Shown here: positions 31,924-42,856 of the stretch, in pieces
Layout: each line of letters opens with the position of its first letter
How positions within the stretch are numbered: the first letter of the stretch is position 1
Assembly: GCF_000003605.2 (NCBI RefSeq)
Contig: NW_003132350.1
Location: 105,960-158,812 of the forward strand
Direction of reading: 5' to 3'
Origin: Saccoglossus kowalevskii
Lineage: Eukaryota; Hemichordata; Enteropneusta; Harrimaniidae
Length of the DNA: 52,853 bases
Program-made: the position numbers and the translations under genes
The notes under the pieces: model-generated
Databases searched by the model: none
What the model was told of the DNA's origin: nothing
What the model saw: the letters and a program-made list of their open reading frames with translations, nothing else

Positions 31924-32577
31924 ATTGATGAGAAATTAAAAGATAAGTTTACAACTGAGTGGAAAAATGAAATAAATAGGAAAAATCAAATTCTAAAAAT
32001 AAACTTAGAACCTACAAACTTTTTGAAACCAAATTAGAACAAGAAAAATACTTAACAATTATGAAAAACAGTGAACTTCGCAAATCCTTAACAAAATTTA
32101 GACTTGGCAGCCACTGTCTGAAAATTGAAACAGGCCGGCATACAGGATTGGATTTTAAAGACAGAGTCTGCAATATGTGCGACAATGACCATGTTGAAGA
32201 TGAACAACATTTTGTCATAAATTGTCCTCATTACAATGAAATAAGATTAAAACTTTACATTGTAGCTAATAAATGTATACCAAATTTTGACAAATTTAGT
32301 AATGAAAATAAATTCATATCATTACTAAGTGACGAGAAAATGTCAATTCCTTTAGCGCAATATTTAAAAAACTGTTTGTTTTAATACAAGCCAGCAGCAC
32401 CTACATAAACTAAGCCAGTAACACATTCCTTGTACTATACAAATTGTTATAATTTTTTTTCTTTATGCTTTGTTTTCTTTACTTTTTATGTAGTTTTTTT
32501 TTTTTTTACTAATATCCGATTTGTAACCCTGTTCATCCCCTCCGGGGGATGTTGTGTGTTAATGAATAAATAAATAG
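31924..32577 (+). mobile_element. 5'-truncated, frameshifted non-LTR retrotransposon tail
   Basis: The frame 32061-32384 contains HCLKIETGRH, the pair CNMC and then VEDEQHFVINCPHY, a Cys/His knuckle at the C-terminus of LINE ORF2 proteins. The coding sequence upstream (from about 31924) continues in another frame, so at least one frameshift lies near 31975-32000 and the copy is dead. The 3' UTR ends with a CATCCCC/GGGGATG hairpin (32534-32551) and an AATGAATAAATAAATAG tail. The fragment is related to 2955-3444 but clearly diverged. The assignment rests on family knowledge of the knuckle and the 3' end. Confidence 0.78.
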
Positions 32578-33546
32578 GTGATCGGGGGCATTGAAATCTA
32601 GACCCTCTGAAACGCTATTATCTGCATTTTGAGGGGCACATTTTGCTGACACAAAGGGTTTCAGGAGATGAGATGTCCCAACATTTTTTTTCGAGGGGGA
32701 GATTGCGATTGCCCCCTCTGCCCCTTGTGCCGCCGCCACTGGTCTGTATGACACACTTTCAAACTTATCGCCTTTTTTAGAAAATAGCCCGAACCACAGT
32801 CCCTCAACGTTGAGGGACTGTGCCGAACGTCACATTGTTGGGCGAACTGGACGAACTGGGTGCGAAATCTGTGGTAACCGCGCCATCTACGTCGATCTTA
32901 AAAACTATGAAATACGCATGTGCGCTGAACTTCAACCCATACATGGTTTAAATCTCGATCACTTCCGAGGGAAGGACGTACTTTTCTTCGACTTTCTTAT
33001 GAGATTTGTCAGTCTGTTGTGGTTTTGCTTCTCTAACTCCCATGCTCTGATTAGAACTATGCGGTAAGTTGAACATGTGCCACCGACTTTTCTAATTACC
33101 TTGTCATAATCGGCGAACTTGGACGTTGAAACTGATCGTTCACTGAGATACAGGCGCTGACTGCAAAGGTTGTAATCACAATTGGAAGTTGTGTTTGTTT
33201 TTGTCATCCGTGTCGGTGTTGACACGTCACGTTTTATTATTTAACTTTGTGACACCTTTCCATGTTAGTATATCGCAATAATGTCAAACGATGCCGGTGT
33301 GATTGATTAGAACACGCCGGGATGTTGAGTAGGCATATGGCAGACGTGACTCGAGGAAAATGACCTTGTCGCATGATCTCGTGCGGGACGTCCAGTGCTG
33401 TCACAATATAAAAATTACCACTGAGCAAAACTAAAATGAATGTTCAGAATCACGAAGTTAAAAACCCAAACAAATATTGTGAATTACATATGTTTAATGT
33501 TGTAGTTTGGATATGTACTCTGGATAGTATACTAGTTGGTCATAGT
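32578..33546. other. Intergenic, GC-richer, contains a perfect palindrome
   Basis: It contains a 28-bp palindrome and an 86-codon-long plus open frame (32810-33067) with CEICGNRA. A GTAAGT donor-like site at 33062 falls near the end of that frame. With no homology or acceptor evidence I do not call an exon. Confidence 0.35.
32795..32822. repeat. 28-bp perfect palindrome
   Basis: CACAGTCCCTCAAC is followed immediately by its exact reverse complement, with no spacer. Confidence 0.97.
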
Positions 33547-33630
33547 CTGGTTACCAGGGTAATACAGAAGTGAGCTGGTCACCAGGGCATTACACAAGTG
33601 ATCTGGTTACCAGGGTATTACAGATGTGTG
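33547..33630 (+). repeat. 28-bp tandem array, 3 units
   Basis: Units at 33547, 33575 and 33603 share CTGGT(T/C)ACCAGGG and a TACA tail and have identical length. Each unit contains the near-palindrome CTGGTTACCAG. Confidence 0.9.
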
Positions 33631-35748
33631 GTATTTTATTCTTGTTAGTGTGTCCATTGAATGAGGAGATGAGAAGCGATGATTTTCAATCAAAATATAC
33701 GCCTTTTTGGCACCTCAACATGGATTTTAATGCGTTTGATGTTGTGTATGTGAATCTGAATCAAACAACTGTTGCACTTGGTGCAGAAAAATTGTTAAAA
33801 AACTCTGATAATGTGTGGTGGTTATACTGTTGTTTGTTGATGGGAATCCAAGATTCTGTAACCATGTGACCAAGTATACTGAACAAATTACTATGTTTTC
33901 TCAACTCAATTCACTGTATAAAATTTAGTTTGACCTTATTTGACCAAAAACCTGTACTGATCAATTTATTGTTTATTGAATGTTTTACCAACACAAAATA
34001 CACAAAGTTAATTGAGTAGTAGTTTTGGATGTGAGCATACTGCAGATAAAATAAAGGCAATGTTAAACATGGTGTACTATGGAATAACATTTGTATGGGC
34101 TCAGACACCAATGTGTTAATTACCTGAAAAGCCATGCACAATACAGCTTAAAATAGAAATGAAATTATTACAAAAAAAATAATTTGCAACCCCAAAAAAA
34201 GCAAAAAAACACAATTACTAATCAATCAAGCATGGTGGTAGCCACACATATGGTACCCAACATCCGTATTCTATTATTCAAACCATCCATGTATTCCAAA
34301 AAGTATTTTATTTAAACCTAAATATAAATTTGGGTCTATAGAAGTGATTCTAATATTCAAAGATGTGTTTATTCTGGATATTATGACTCACAACATGAAA
34401 AAAGGCGATGTTTATTTTGAATTTTTCAAATCATGTGTTTTATTTTGTTCTTATACATGTAATACACCATATGGTGTAAACCGAGACGTACAGTTTGTAG
34501 CTCATCAATTTCCCTCAAGATATATGTGAAGCTAACACTGTCTGAACCAAACAAATGGAATAGGTAGACAGATGTTGGGTTTTAACTAGCAAAACGAAAA
34601 TTTTTAACAAAAAATGTGTCTATCCACAAACAGATCATGACATAAAATTAATATTACTTCACTATTAGAAAAACAAGGCGCACTAGTTTTGTGTTTTGTC
34701 CACCTGAATATAATTATCAATCTTGTTTATGGGTTGCTGGCTGAAATGCTGAAGGTACAGTGTAGTTTTTGCCTAAACTACATGTATATTTATCGCACTC
34801 TTGTAGTCTATCTTTTGCATTCTCCACTTATGACGCTCACATCATCTAATTTCATCACGCTTTCTACACTGGGCCCGAATACAGTGCCACAACCATGGAA
34901 ATAATTTCCTGGACGTTACTGTTCATTGAAGCTAGGCATCAATTTGTGTGCTTCTTGTATTAATTAGCAGCGATCATGGTTAAAATGTGCGATGCAAACA
35001 TGAGATTAAAGCATGATGGGAAGGTAATAAATATTGGCCAAGTTTGCCATCAATGGGCTATACATGTAGGAAAGCGCTAAATATGCAACTGTCTTGTAAT
35101 AATTGCGTGGTGTGAATACTAAAACAGGTTGTGCGAAAGCTGTATTGTAATTCTATGGGGAAAAAAGATTGTGTGCCTTGCATCATGGGGTGTCCTATAG
35201 AAACTAGTGAAAATGACATCACTCGTATTAACCATTTTTCAATTTTCGTTAATTTCATCAAATGATTGCAAAAGGAACCATATATTTTATCACATTTCAA
35301 AAAAATTGTTGGTTGTTATTGTAAACTTCATTTAGCAGAGTGCCAGACTCTAATGATTAGTATAGTTGCTAATATATTTATTTATGTATTCCTGAATGTT
35401 TACTTTACTATTTAATTACCAAACGACCAATCATATCACAGATATTTGCTTGGTTTACCCAGCAGCACTTTATTGGAACCGAACTATTGCTTCTCTCACC
35501 AATTTACAGGAACATTTAAATGGTTGTGGCTGTACATATTTGTGGAACAAAATTTGGGCTGGTTGTAGCAGCGCCTTTGAGTGGAGTTTCTCGTTAGGTA
35601 GGGCTGTATTTATACATGTATGGTCATTTTGATAGCTCAAGCTGCTGTCCCATTAAATTCTGTTGTTTTAACGAGGTAAATCTTGCTGTTGAAGTCTATG
35701 CAATTTCTGTCTAATAACCCAATAAACTTTGAATGCATCATTTTCTAT
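33631..35748. other. Intergenic, no gene recognised
   Basis: Several open frames of 60-100 codons exist on both strands, none with recognisable domains, starts or splice context. Confidence 0.5.
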
Positions 35749-35980
35749 GTTAACCTTTTCACCACCAGAATTTCTAGCCAATTATTTCTGCACTTTTTTC
35801 TTATATTCTTCAATATTTCTGGAAATGAACACTAATTTTGAAGCCGACAGACAAAATTTGAGTCAATTTTCACTCAACATATTTGGTTATTTTTCTTCCA
35901 ATCTTCTGAAGGAAATTGCAGACTATAAACAGGATGATTTTGTAAATTTGTGATGAAAAGAGGGAACTGGTGGTGAAAAA
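35749..35980 (+). mobile_element. MITE with TTTTCACCACCAG ends, copy 1
   Basis: The left end GTTAACCTTTTCACCACCAG is mirrored at the right end by CTGGTGGTGAAAA. It is about 232 bp. The second copy, in the opposite orientation, is at 46245-46481; both carry TCTGAAGGAAATTGCAGACT on the relevant strand (with small changes). Confidence 0.8.
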
Positions 35981-36347
35981 ATTTCCATATTTTTTCCTAT
36001 AATTTTGTTAATATTAAACACAATTTGCAGAATTTCCCATTGATTCAGGTCTTGATAAATTCTATACAAAAAATATTGAAAAAATTATACAGGGTTTATT
36101 TTATGATATTGATAAACGTTAACTTTTGCTTTATTTTCTAGAAAAGGATGTTTTGTAGTATATTTGGAATACCAATTTAAAACTGTTATAACTTTTGCTG
36201 GTAGAAATTTGTATGACAAGTGGTGTCAACAGGGTATATATTTTATGACAATAACATGTACATGTATCCCTGTCTTTCCTACCTAAAGAACCCACAGTGA
36301 AATTTTCACAGATGCATATTTTTGAGTTTTCCAAAAAATAAAGCATT

Positions 36348-36479
36348 TTAAAGGGCGGCAGTCGGCGTGCCGCGTCCTGTTCGATACGGGACTCATAGCG
36401 ACGTATACAACGCGTGTAAAATACATTGTTTATTTACATGAAAATCGAAAATCGGTGCATGACGACCACCACGCTTTAA
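36348..36479 (+). mobile_element. MITE-like element, TTAAAGGGC group, ~130-bp class, copy 4
   Basis: It begins TTAAAGGGCGGCAGTCGGCG and ends GACGACCACCACGCTTTAA, with GGGACTCATAGCGACGTA and AAAATACATTGTTTATTTAC inside. It is 132 bp and the best preserved of the short class, so it defines the ends used to recognise the others. Confidence 0.82.
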
Positions 36480-36514
36480 ATTAATATATCATGTTGATGT
36501 GTTGGGTACTATGA

Positions 36515-36688
36515 ATACTGTAAAATATTTAATTTTCCCAGTTGGATAAAATTCAGTGAATAAAGCTTTTTTCTATATTTTAAATTCAATCATCAAAATT
36601 CAGTGAAAATATACTCCATACAAAACACTCAAAAAATCTTTTCAGCAAAAATTAATTTAAGCTAAAATAAAGTTTTTTATTGTACAGC
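36515..36688 (-). mobile_element. MITE family with TACTGTAAAATACTTT ends, copy 2 (diverged)
   Basis: It begins ATACTGTAAAATATTTAATT. On the minus strand the other end gives TACAATAAAAAACTTTATTT then TAGCTTAAATTAATTTTTGC. The interior order matches the minus orientation of the family. Confidence 0.65.
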
Positions 36689-37296
36689 GTACTGGTATTA
36701 TATATAGTATTCCATATGCACACTTGTGAAGTGTTAACACTCAAACCGGGTTTTATTGATGTTTATACAATGACTATTTGTACTGTAAAATCATTCCCAT
36801 TGAAATTACCACTATAAATTACCACCAGTTTTAAATCCAATGAATTTAATAAAATAATCAATACTTCCTCTCGAGTTATTATATGCAAGTTCTTCCATAT
36901 GTTTGGTTTGCTGATATTTCGTGTATATGTATTTTTAAAAACCAAAATTTATAGGGGAATAATTTGCATATTTTTATGTATTTTTCTATAATATTTCTTT
37001 GTTAATTTTAGACCTAATGTTATTTTATAAAAATACAGATTTATATGATTTGATTGATTGAAATAATTATTTATAATTATGTTTATATTTTGTGTAACTG
37101 AATAAAAATGGACCTTAGCAATGATATGTGTATATGTAAAAACATAAAATGATACTAGAATGTCTGCATTCAGATCCGTACATGTGGGTATAACTTTGTC
37201 ATTTAAAATCAACTGACCATAGAACAGTTACTATTACATAATACTGTTTTGAAAGCTTACTGTTATTTTCTCACTTTATCAAAAATAAAACTCAAC
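36689..37296. other. Intergenic, no gene recognised
   Basis: AT-rich sequence without a recognisable exon or element. Confidence 0.5.
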
Positions 37297-37505
37297 TGCT
37301 GTAAATTCATTAATTATTCACTGCGTTATAATAATTTTGTTTTTGTTTACTTATTAATAAAATCTGCTGTATTAAATCTATGCATAATTAAAATAAAATT
37401 CATTATTTTACTAATAAATTCTTTAAATCCCAGTGAATTTGGTTAAATTATCAAAATAGGAAAAATAAATTCCAGCGAATATATTATAAACTATTACTTT
37501 ACAAC
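37297..37505 (+). mobile_element. Diverged inverted-repeat element, probable relative of the TACTGTAAAATACTTT family
   Basis: The left end TGCTGTAAATTCATTAATTA then TTCACTG matches the end of the remnant at 16429. The right end on the other strand is TTGTAAAGTAATAGTTT followed by ATTCGCTGGAATTTATTT, like the TACTGTAAAATACTTT family. It is heavily decayed. Confidence 0.45.
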
Positions 37506-37552
37506 TTTTTTACGACTAACTCATTAAATCTGATTCATTCCACAACTTGTAC

Positions 37553-37634
37553 CTGACCCGACCCGACCCGACCTGACCTGACCCGACCCGACCCGACCTG
37601 ACCTGACCCGACCCGACCTGACCTGACCCAGCCC
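37553..37634 (+). repeat. (CCCGA/CCTGA)n pentanucleotide array with higher-order 25-bp pattern
   Basis: ACCCG and ACCTG pentamers alternate in the order CCC-TT twice and then CC-TT, so a 25-bp unit of five pentamers is repeated, followed by a shortened unit. Confidence 0.92.
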
Positions 37635-38178
37635 AGTTAAATAATGTGCTTTACAACATACCTTTGCATGAAATATATTATTAAATATATTGATATATTT
37701 AATTAATATACTAGTATATGGCTGATATTAAACTAAAATATATTCAGGTGGTATGATTGAATCCAAATCAGTTTGACCTTTGACACCAAAATATGTTCTT
37801 TTCTCACAGTAGATAAAAATAATTTGTCCTGTAAAAATTACTTTGCTAGATATTAATGAGATAATGTACTTAATGCTTTGAATATCATATTTTTACTCTC
37901 CAATATTTTGATCTTATATTTTTATCAATTTAAACCAAGTTGTTAAATTATCTTTACTGGCTACATAGTCTTGACCAAAATGTTTGAAAAAAAAGATATT
38001 TTGGAAAAAAAATATTTGTATTATTATTATAATTATTATTATTTTTTTAATCGTAAAAAATGTTCACTTTTGTATTCTGAAGGTGCAAGCTGTGACTACT
38101 TGTCCCACAATTGCCATTGATAATATTCATGTCAAAGGTTATGCTATTCCATTACTGACAAACATGAAGGATGTTTAA
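37635..38178. other. Intergenic, no gene recognised
   Basis: AT-rich, with ATT-rich tracts near 38020-38045. No exon recognised. Confidence 0.5.
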
Positions 38179-38391
38179 ATACTGCCAAATACTGTATTTT
38201 AGCTAGAATTAATTTTTGCCGAAAGGCTTATTGGGTGTTTTGTTTGGAATCTATTTTCAATGATTTTTGACAAGTTGAATGTAAAATATAGGAAAAAGAT
38301 ATAGTATTTGCTGGATTTTATTTTCACTGAATCATGCCTTCAACGAAAATAGCGAAAATTAATTCCAAGCGAAAATTTAGTATTTTACAGT
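38179..38391 (+). mobile_element. MITE family with TACTGTAAAATACTTT ends, copy 3
   Basis: The right end AATTCCAAGCGAAAATTTAG then TATTTTACAGT is well preserved. The left end is altered (ATACTGCCAAATACTGTATT). It contains AACGAAAATAGCGAAAAT. About 213 bp. Confidence 0.78.
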
Positions 38392-38614
38392 GAGCCATTT
38401 TTTGAATTTCTTTAGATTTCAGTTTTTGCATGAAATCGAACACAAAAACAAAGAACAAACAAAGCCTGTAGTATTGTAGTGTTAAAATATTCAACAGATT
38501 TGAAAGTATTTTTGGGGTATTTCAATGCGTAATACTGTGCTATAAATATTTAATGAGGGTTAATTTTGGACAGGTATTTCAATATTATTCTATAAAAAAC
38601 AGATATTCAAGCTC

Positions 38615-38635
38615 AAAATCAAATGATTTGATTTT
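38615..38635. repeat. Short near-perfect palindrome
   Basis: AAAATCAAAT, one G, and then ATTTGATTTT. A related but imperfect form occurs near 48316-48339 (AAAATCAAATCTTTTGATTTTT). Confidence 0.75.
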
Positions 38636-38964
38636 TACGACTGATGCTTGATTCTTTCCTGCATAATGTAAGGAATTTTTCAACTCAGTATTGTATAATT
38701 ATTGTACATAGAACATGTGATAACTTTTCATTATTTTTTAAATACTCGGGTACACACAGTTCTATGCATGTTGTTTTCAGCACGTGCAGATCTAAGGGCG
38801 GATCCAGGTCAGATTCGCCAGAAAGTTTCAAAAATAATAGGAATTCTCCAGAAATCAAATCAAATCATGACAAATATTTCAGTTCTGCGCTTCTATATGC
38901 AAGCTTGTCTCCAAAACATCACCATGTGTTTGGAAAGCAGGGCTTAGATTGCTGAGTAAACAAT

Positions 38965-39036
38965 TTGCTGGGGAAATTTCAAACCCAGTATCTGCCTGAT
39001 GCAAGGTAAACATGTTAACCACTGTACCATCGTTTC
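38965..39036 (-). mobile_element. tRNA-like sequence, probable SINE head or decayed tRNA
   Basis: On the minus strand the sequence has an A-box-like GGTACAGTGGTTAACATG, a central ACCTTGCATCAGGC and a B-box-like GGGTTTGAAATTTCC at tRNA spacing. The B box has TTTGA instead of TTCGA and the acceptor stem does not pair well, so a working tRNA is unlikely. A tRNA-derived SINE head is the best reading, with its body running towards lower coordinates. Confidence 0.5.
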
Positions 39037-39181
39037 ACTTAATTAAAGTTTTTTTTTTTTTTTCTAATAGGCTCCACCATATTTGCTGTATTAGAATAGA
39101 ATCACATCTCTTCTCTGTTTCATTTACTGTATTCTGATGTAATGAATCACCTTATTAATAAATAAAATTATTATTACTCAA

Positions 39182-39402
39182 ATACTGTAAAATACATGTT
39201 ATTTTATTTTAGCTGGAATTAATTTTCGCTGAAAAGACTTTTTGGGTGTTTTGTATGGCAATTTACTTTTAGTGATTTTTGACCAGTTGAATCTAAAAAA
39301 TAGGAAAAGGGTATATTCGGTGGATTTTATTTTTACTGAATCATTCCTTCAGCAAAAATAGCAAAAATTAATTCCAAGCGAAAATAAATTATTTTCCAGT
39401 AT
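39182..39402 (+). mobile_element. MITE family with TACTGTAAAATACTTT ends, copy 4
   Basis: It begins ATACTGTAAAATACATG and has an inserted ATTTTA run before TAGCTGGAATTAATTTTCGC. It ends AATTCCAAGCGAAAATAAA then TTATTTTCCAGTAT. About 221 bp. Confidence 0.8.
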
Positions 39403-40589
39403 AATTATTATCAATACTACAGATGGTGTTACACGTTCCATTTTGTACATGTATATACAATGAGTTTCCATACCATATGCTATCTTATTATATTTACTGA
39501 AAGCAGGATTTCAAAATAAGCACATTTGCAGTCCGAATGTACATGTTTTAGGTTTAATATAAAAAGTTTTCTAATGAGACAGGTGGATAAAATAAATTCT
39601 GTTCCCAGTAATCACAAAAAATGTTTGTAGGCACGCAGTTTTTTTCTTGTTCATTAAATAAATTGTTGAAAGAGATGACGTACACATACTTTGCAACGTT
39701 TGATGATAAATTTTGCTTGATTTTTGATAGGAAGTTAATAATATGAATATTTACATATACAATGCTTGTTTAAAATATTGAAAACGTGCAGTGTCAGGAA
39801 TTCAATTATAGTGCCTGTGAAATGCCTGCTATTTTCAGTCCCAAAATCATTTGTTGGTACATCAATATTATTTGTTATGCTATTATCTACAAAATACAAT
39901 TTTTAACTGAAAAAATGGGTTTCAATCCCAATCTACTCCAATTTTATTTTTATTTATTTTAAAACGAGGCTCCTCTTAACTTCTCATTTTCAAACTCAAA
40001 TACCTTTTGTAACATATGAAGGGGAACTTGCTGGTCAGCGTACATTGACTAAATTGCCACTCATGTATTTATTTCTCAAGGAGGAGTGGACCATATTATC
40101 AAGTTTATTGTATAGGGTTGAGTTAGATACAAAATATACACCAATTTATCTCTCCAGGCGTAGCTGGTCGCCGTGATCAACTGTGTACTGCACAATCATA
40201 GTAACTTGTATAGTGGTTGATAAAGTCGGTTGAAGTGCTGACATCTATTGCCATGGAACTCTCCACGTTCTGTCTATTTGAGTTATTGAGATTGTCATAA
40301 TTACTCATTATGTCATATTATGTGGTTTAAACATTAAAAATACCTGGTCACAAAATATTGACAGCCCACTTATTATGCAGATCAAATTGCAAGAAAAAAC
40401 CACAGAAGTGTGAAGTCAAGACCAATCACAAAACAGTTCATGAACTTTAGACAGCATAATTCAAAACAATTAATTTAATCGGTTTTCACGTCACGTCGTA
40501 ACACATAACACAAACTATATGGTCTCTATAATACGTTATTCAGATTCCCAAAATATTTGAAACGCTTGCCAGACGCTTCTCTCTTTAAT
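39403..40589. other. Intergenic, no gene recognised
   Basis: No exon or paired element recognised. Confidence 0.5.
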
Positions 40590-41130
40590 TAGTCCCCGTC
40601 GGACGTAGTCCAAAACGAGGACTTATGTTTTGGGTACCTTAAGTTTTTCTTCAAAGGTGGTACAAAGACAAGTCATAATAGGAGACATCTGCACATTGAT
40701 TTATTTTTGATTTGGTTGACCTTTGTTTGACTGGCGGTCATTTTTTTAAAAAAAAACATCAAAAATCAACATTTGAACATTTCATCAATCGTTTCTTGGG
40801 GCATGCCTTGACTGATTTCATTCAAACTAGGCATTGACATCAGTCGTGGTGGGTTACTGATGTATGTCATTTTTCTTTGTGATTCAATTAAAAATGGTGG
40901 ACTGGTGGCCATTTTGTTTTTACAAGTGTTCTGCTCATTTTACAGAGATGATTGTACAGATTTAGGTTTTGTACAAAGATATAATGGGTTAAATGTTGTT
41001 TTCAGTTATTTTTTTGTTTTCATCAAAATTTAGCCAACTGACAGCCATTTTCATAAAATTTTTTGTCTAGCTGTATCTCCTGAAGGTAAAACCATTTTTT
41101 TTATGAAGTTGGTCATGAATCACAATTATT
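40590..41130 (+). repeat. Probable dispersed repeat containing AGTCCCCGTCGGACG
   Basis: The block TTAGTCCCCGTCGGACGTAG then TCCAAAACGAGGACTTATG has an internal inverted structure (GTCC...GGAC) and matches my memory of a common dispersed repeat of marine invertebrate genomes. The following text has paired phrases on both strands (GGTGGCCATTTTG, GACAGCCATTTTC). No second copy of the full block lies in this window, so the assignment is from memory only. Confidence 0.35.
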
Positions 41131-41155
41131 GAGATATAGTTGTATGGTACATGTA

Positions 41156-41682
41156 TCATGAAACAAAATACTGTGTGTGTTACAGTACTGTATTATGTTT
41201 AAATTTTATGTTGTATACACATGACACTTTGCAATGGGCATTTTATCACGATTGGGGATATCATGAAACAAAATACTGTGTGTGTTACAGTACTGTATTA
41301 TGTTTAAATTTTATGTTGTATACACATGACACTCTGCAATGGGCATTTTATCACGATTGGGGATATCATGAAACAAAATACTGTGTGTGTTACAGTACTG
41401 TATTATGTTTAAATTTTATGTTGTATACACATGACACTCCGCAATGGGCATTTTATCACGATTGGGGATATCATGAAACAAAATACTGTGTGTGTTACAG
41501 TACTGTATTATGTTTAAATTTTATGTTGTATACACATGACACTCTGCAATGGGCATTTTATCACGATTGGGGATATCATGAAACAAAATACTGTGTGTGT
41601 TACAGTACTGTATTATGTTTAAATTTTATGTTGTATACACATGACACTTCGCAATGGGCATTTTATTACGATTGGGGATATT
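41156..41682 (+). repeat. 105-bp tandem array, 5 units, open as 35-residue repeats
   Basis: Five units begin at the ATGs at 41158, 41263, 41368, 41473 and 41578, all exactly 105 bp apart. The only variation I see is at two or three adjacent bases (TTTGCA, TCTGCA, TCCGCA, TCTGCA, TTCGCA) and one T in the last unit. As 105 is divisible by three, the plus frame 41151-41723 stays open for 190 codons (YHETKYCVCYSTVLCLN in each unit). No family is recognised and no promoter or splice signal is apparent. A recent minisatellite is more likely than a gene. Confidence 0.92.
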
Positions 41683-42590
41683 CTCGAAAAATATATGTTC
41701 ATAATTTTATTGAACTTTTATAACTGGCTTGCAATTCCAACCATCAAATAGATCCAAAAAGTATAGTGTCAGAGCATTTTGGCTCATTTTTAACAAATTT
41801 AAAATCATCTGGATAATTTTGTTTACTTTGCATGTTACATACATGTACATGTACACTTACAAATATACCCATAAAATATTAGTAAGAGAATTTATGTAAT
41901 CAGGACAAAAGAAAGCATAATTATGTCTTTAAGTTTATGTAGGAATCCTAATAAATAAGATTTAAAAGTCACAACTGGTGACTTTGCAATATTAGGGACT
42001 GTCCATGGGGAGGGGGATGCTGCAAGATTTTTGTTTCTCGCAAATATTGTATTTACATTTTTTATTTACATTGACTATTTATACACAACAAGCTCAAAGC
42101 AACTGAAAACATCAAAACATCTGCGTCCTGGAAAATCAAGTCAAAAACAACTGATATTCACCAAATCTTCTATGAATTTTTGATAATGTCATTAATTCAG
42201 TCCAGCGGTTATTAGACGATGAACAGTTGGTGATACATGCACATGTAATAGCCAAGGGATGAGAGCATTTCAAAAACATGTTTTATATGTACATGTACAG
42301 TTTGAGTGTATTAGTCATACATGATCTCACACGTATGCATCTCAATGGTTTGATAATATGTTGACTGAATCGTAGCATTTCTGCCATTACGACCCAGATC
42401 TTAGTTACACAGACATCCATTGTAAATCTTGGTACAGGACCATAACTATGGGAATTGCAATCAAATTTGACAACTACATTTCATTTTTTGTTTCAAAATG
42501 GCTGGCTCATTTCAATTTTGCTTACTTATTAAACCAACAGGGATGACTTGTTAATAGTTGAGTCATTAAAGAGATGGATAGCTTAAAGGA
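41683..42590. other. Intergenic, no gene recognised
   Basis: No exon, array or paired element recognised. Confidence 0.5.
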
Positions 42591-42600
42591 GAACCGATAC

Positions 42601-42856
42601 TATAAATAAGGGGCAAGATGGCCACCGTATTAGTATGCTAATCCGAACCAAGCCGCTTACATCGTGGCGGGAGCTCCGTGAAATGTGCCATTTACGATGT
42701 TTGGAGATCAAGCTGTGGTTCCAAATACATATCCACAAGAGCATGAATATGTACGCTAACGATTACACTCATCTGGTTGGGCTTTTGATGTATAAATTGT
42801 GTTGTTTTCGGTCGAAACGTCACGACAAGTAAAAATTACGAGTTTAAAATGGCGGC
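42601..42856 (+). promoter_or_regulatory. Weak candidate promoter: TATA-like and YY1-like motifs
   Basis: TATAAATA at 42601-42608 is followed by CAAGATGGCCAC (42614-42625) and a perfect YY1-like AAAATGGCGGC (42846-42856). It could be the promoter of the plus-strand exon at 45.8 kb. AAAATGGC-type words also occur in repeats elsewhere in this window (12.2, 40.9 and 52.8 kb), which weakens the case. A 48-codon frame starts at the ATG inside the second motif and is not called. Confidence 0.2.

Noticed and set aside
32810-33067. 86-codon plus frame ending near a GTAAGT
   Set aside because: It starts inside the palindrome, has no acceptor or family evidence, and continues past the donor-like site to a stop within two codons.
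33570-33869. 99-codon plus-strand open frame
   Set aside because: It begins inside the 28-bp tandem array, has no recognisable domain, and frames of this length occur by chance in this window.
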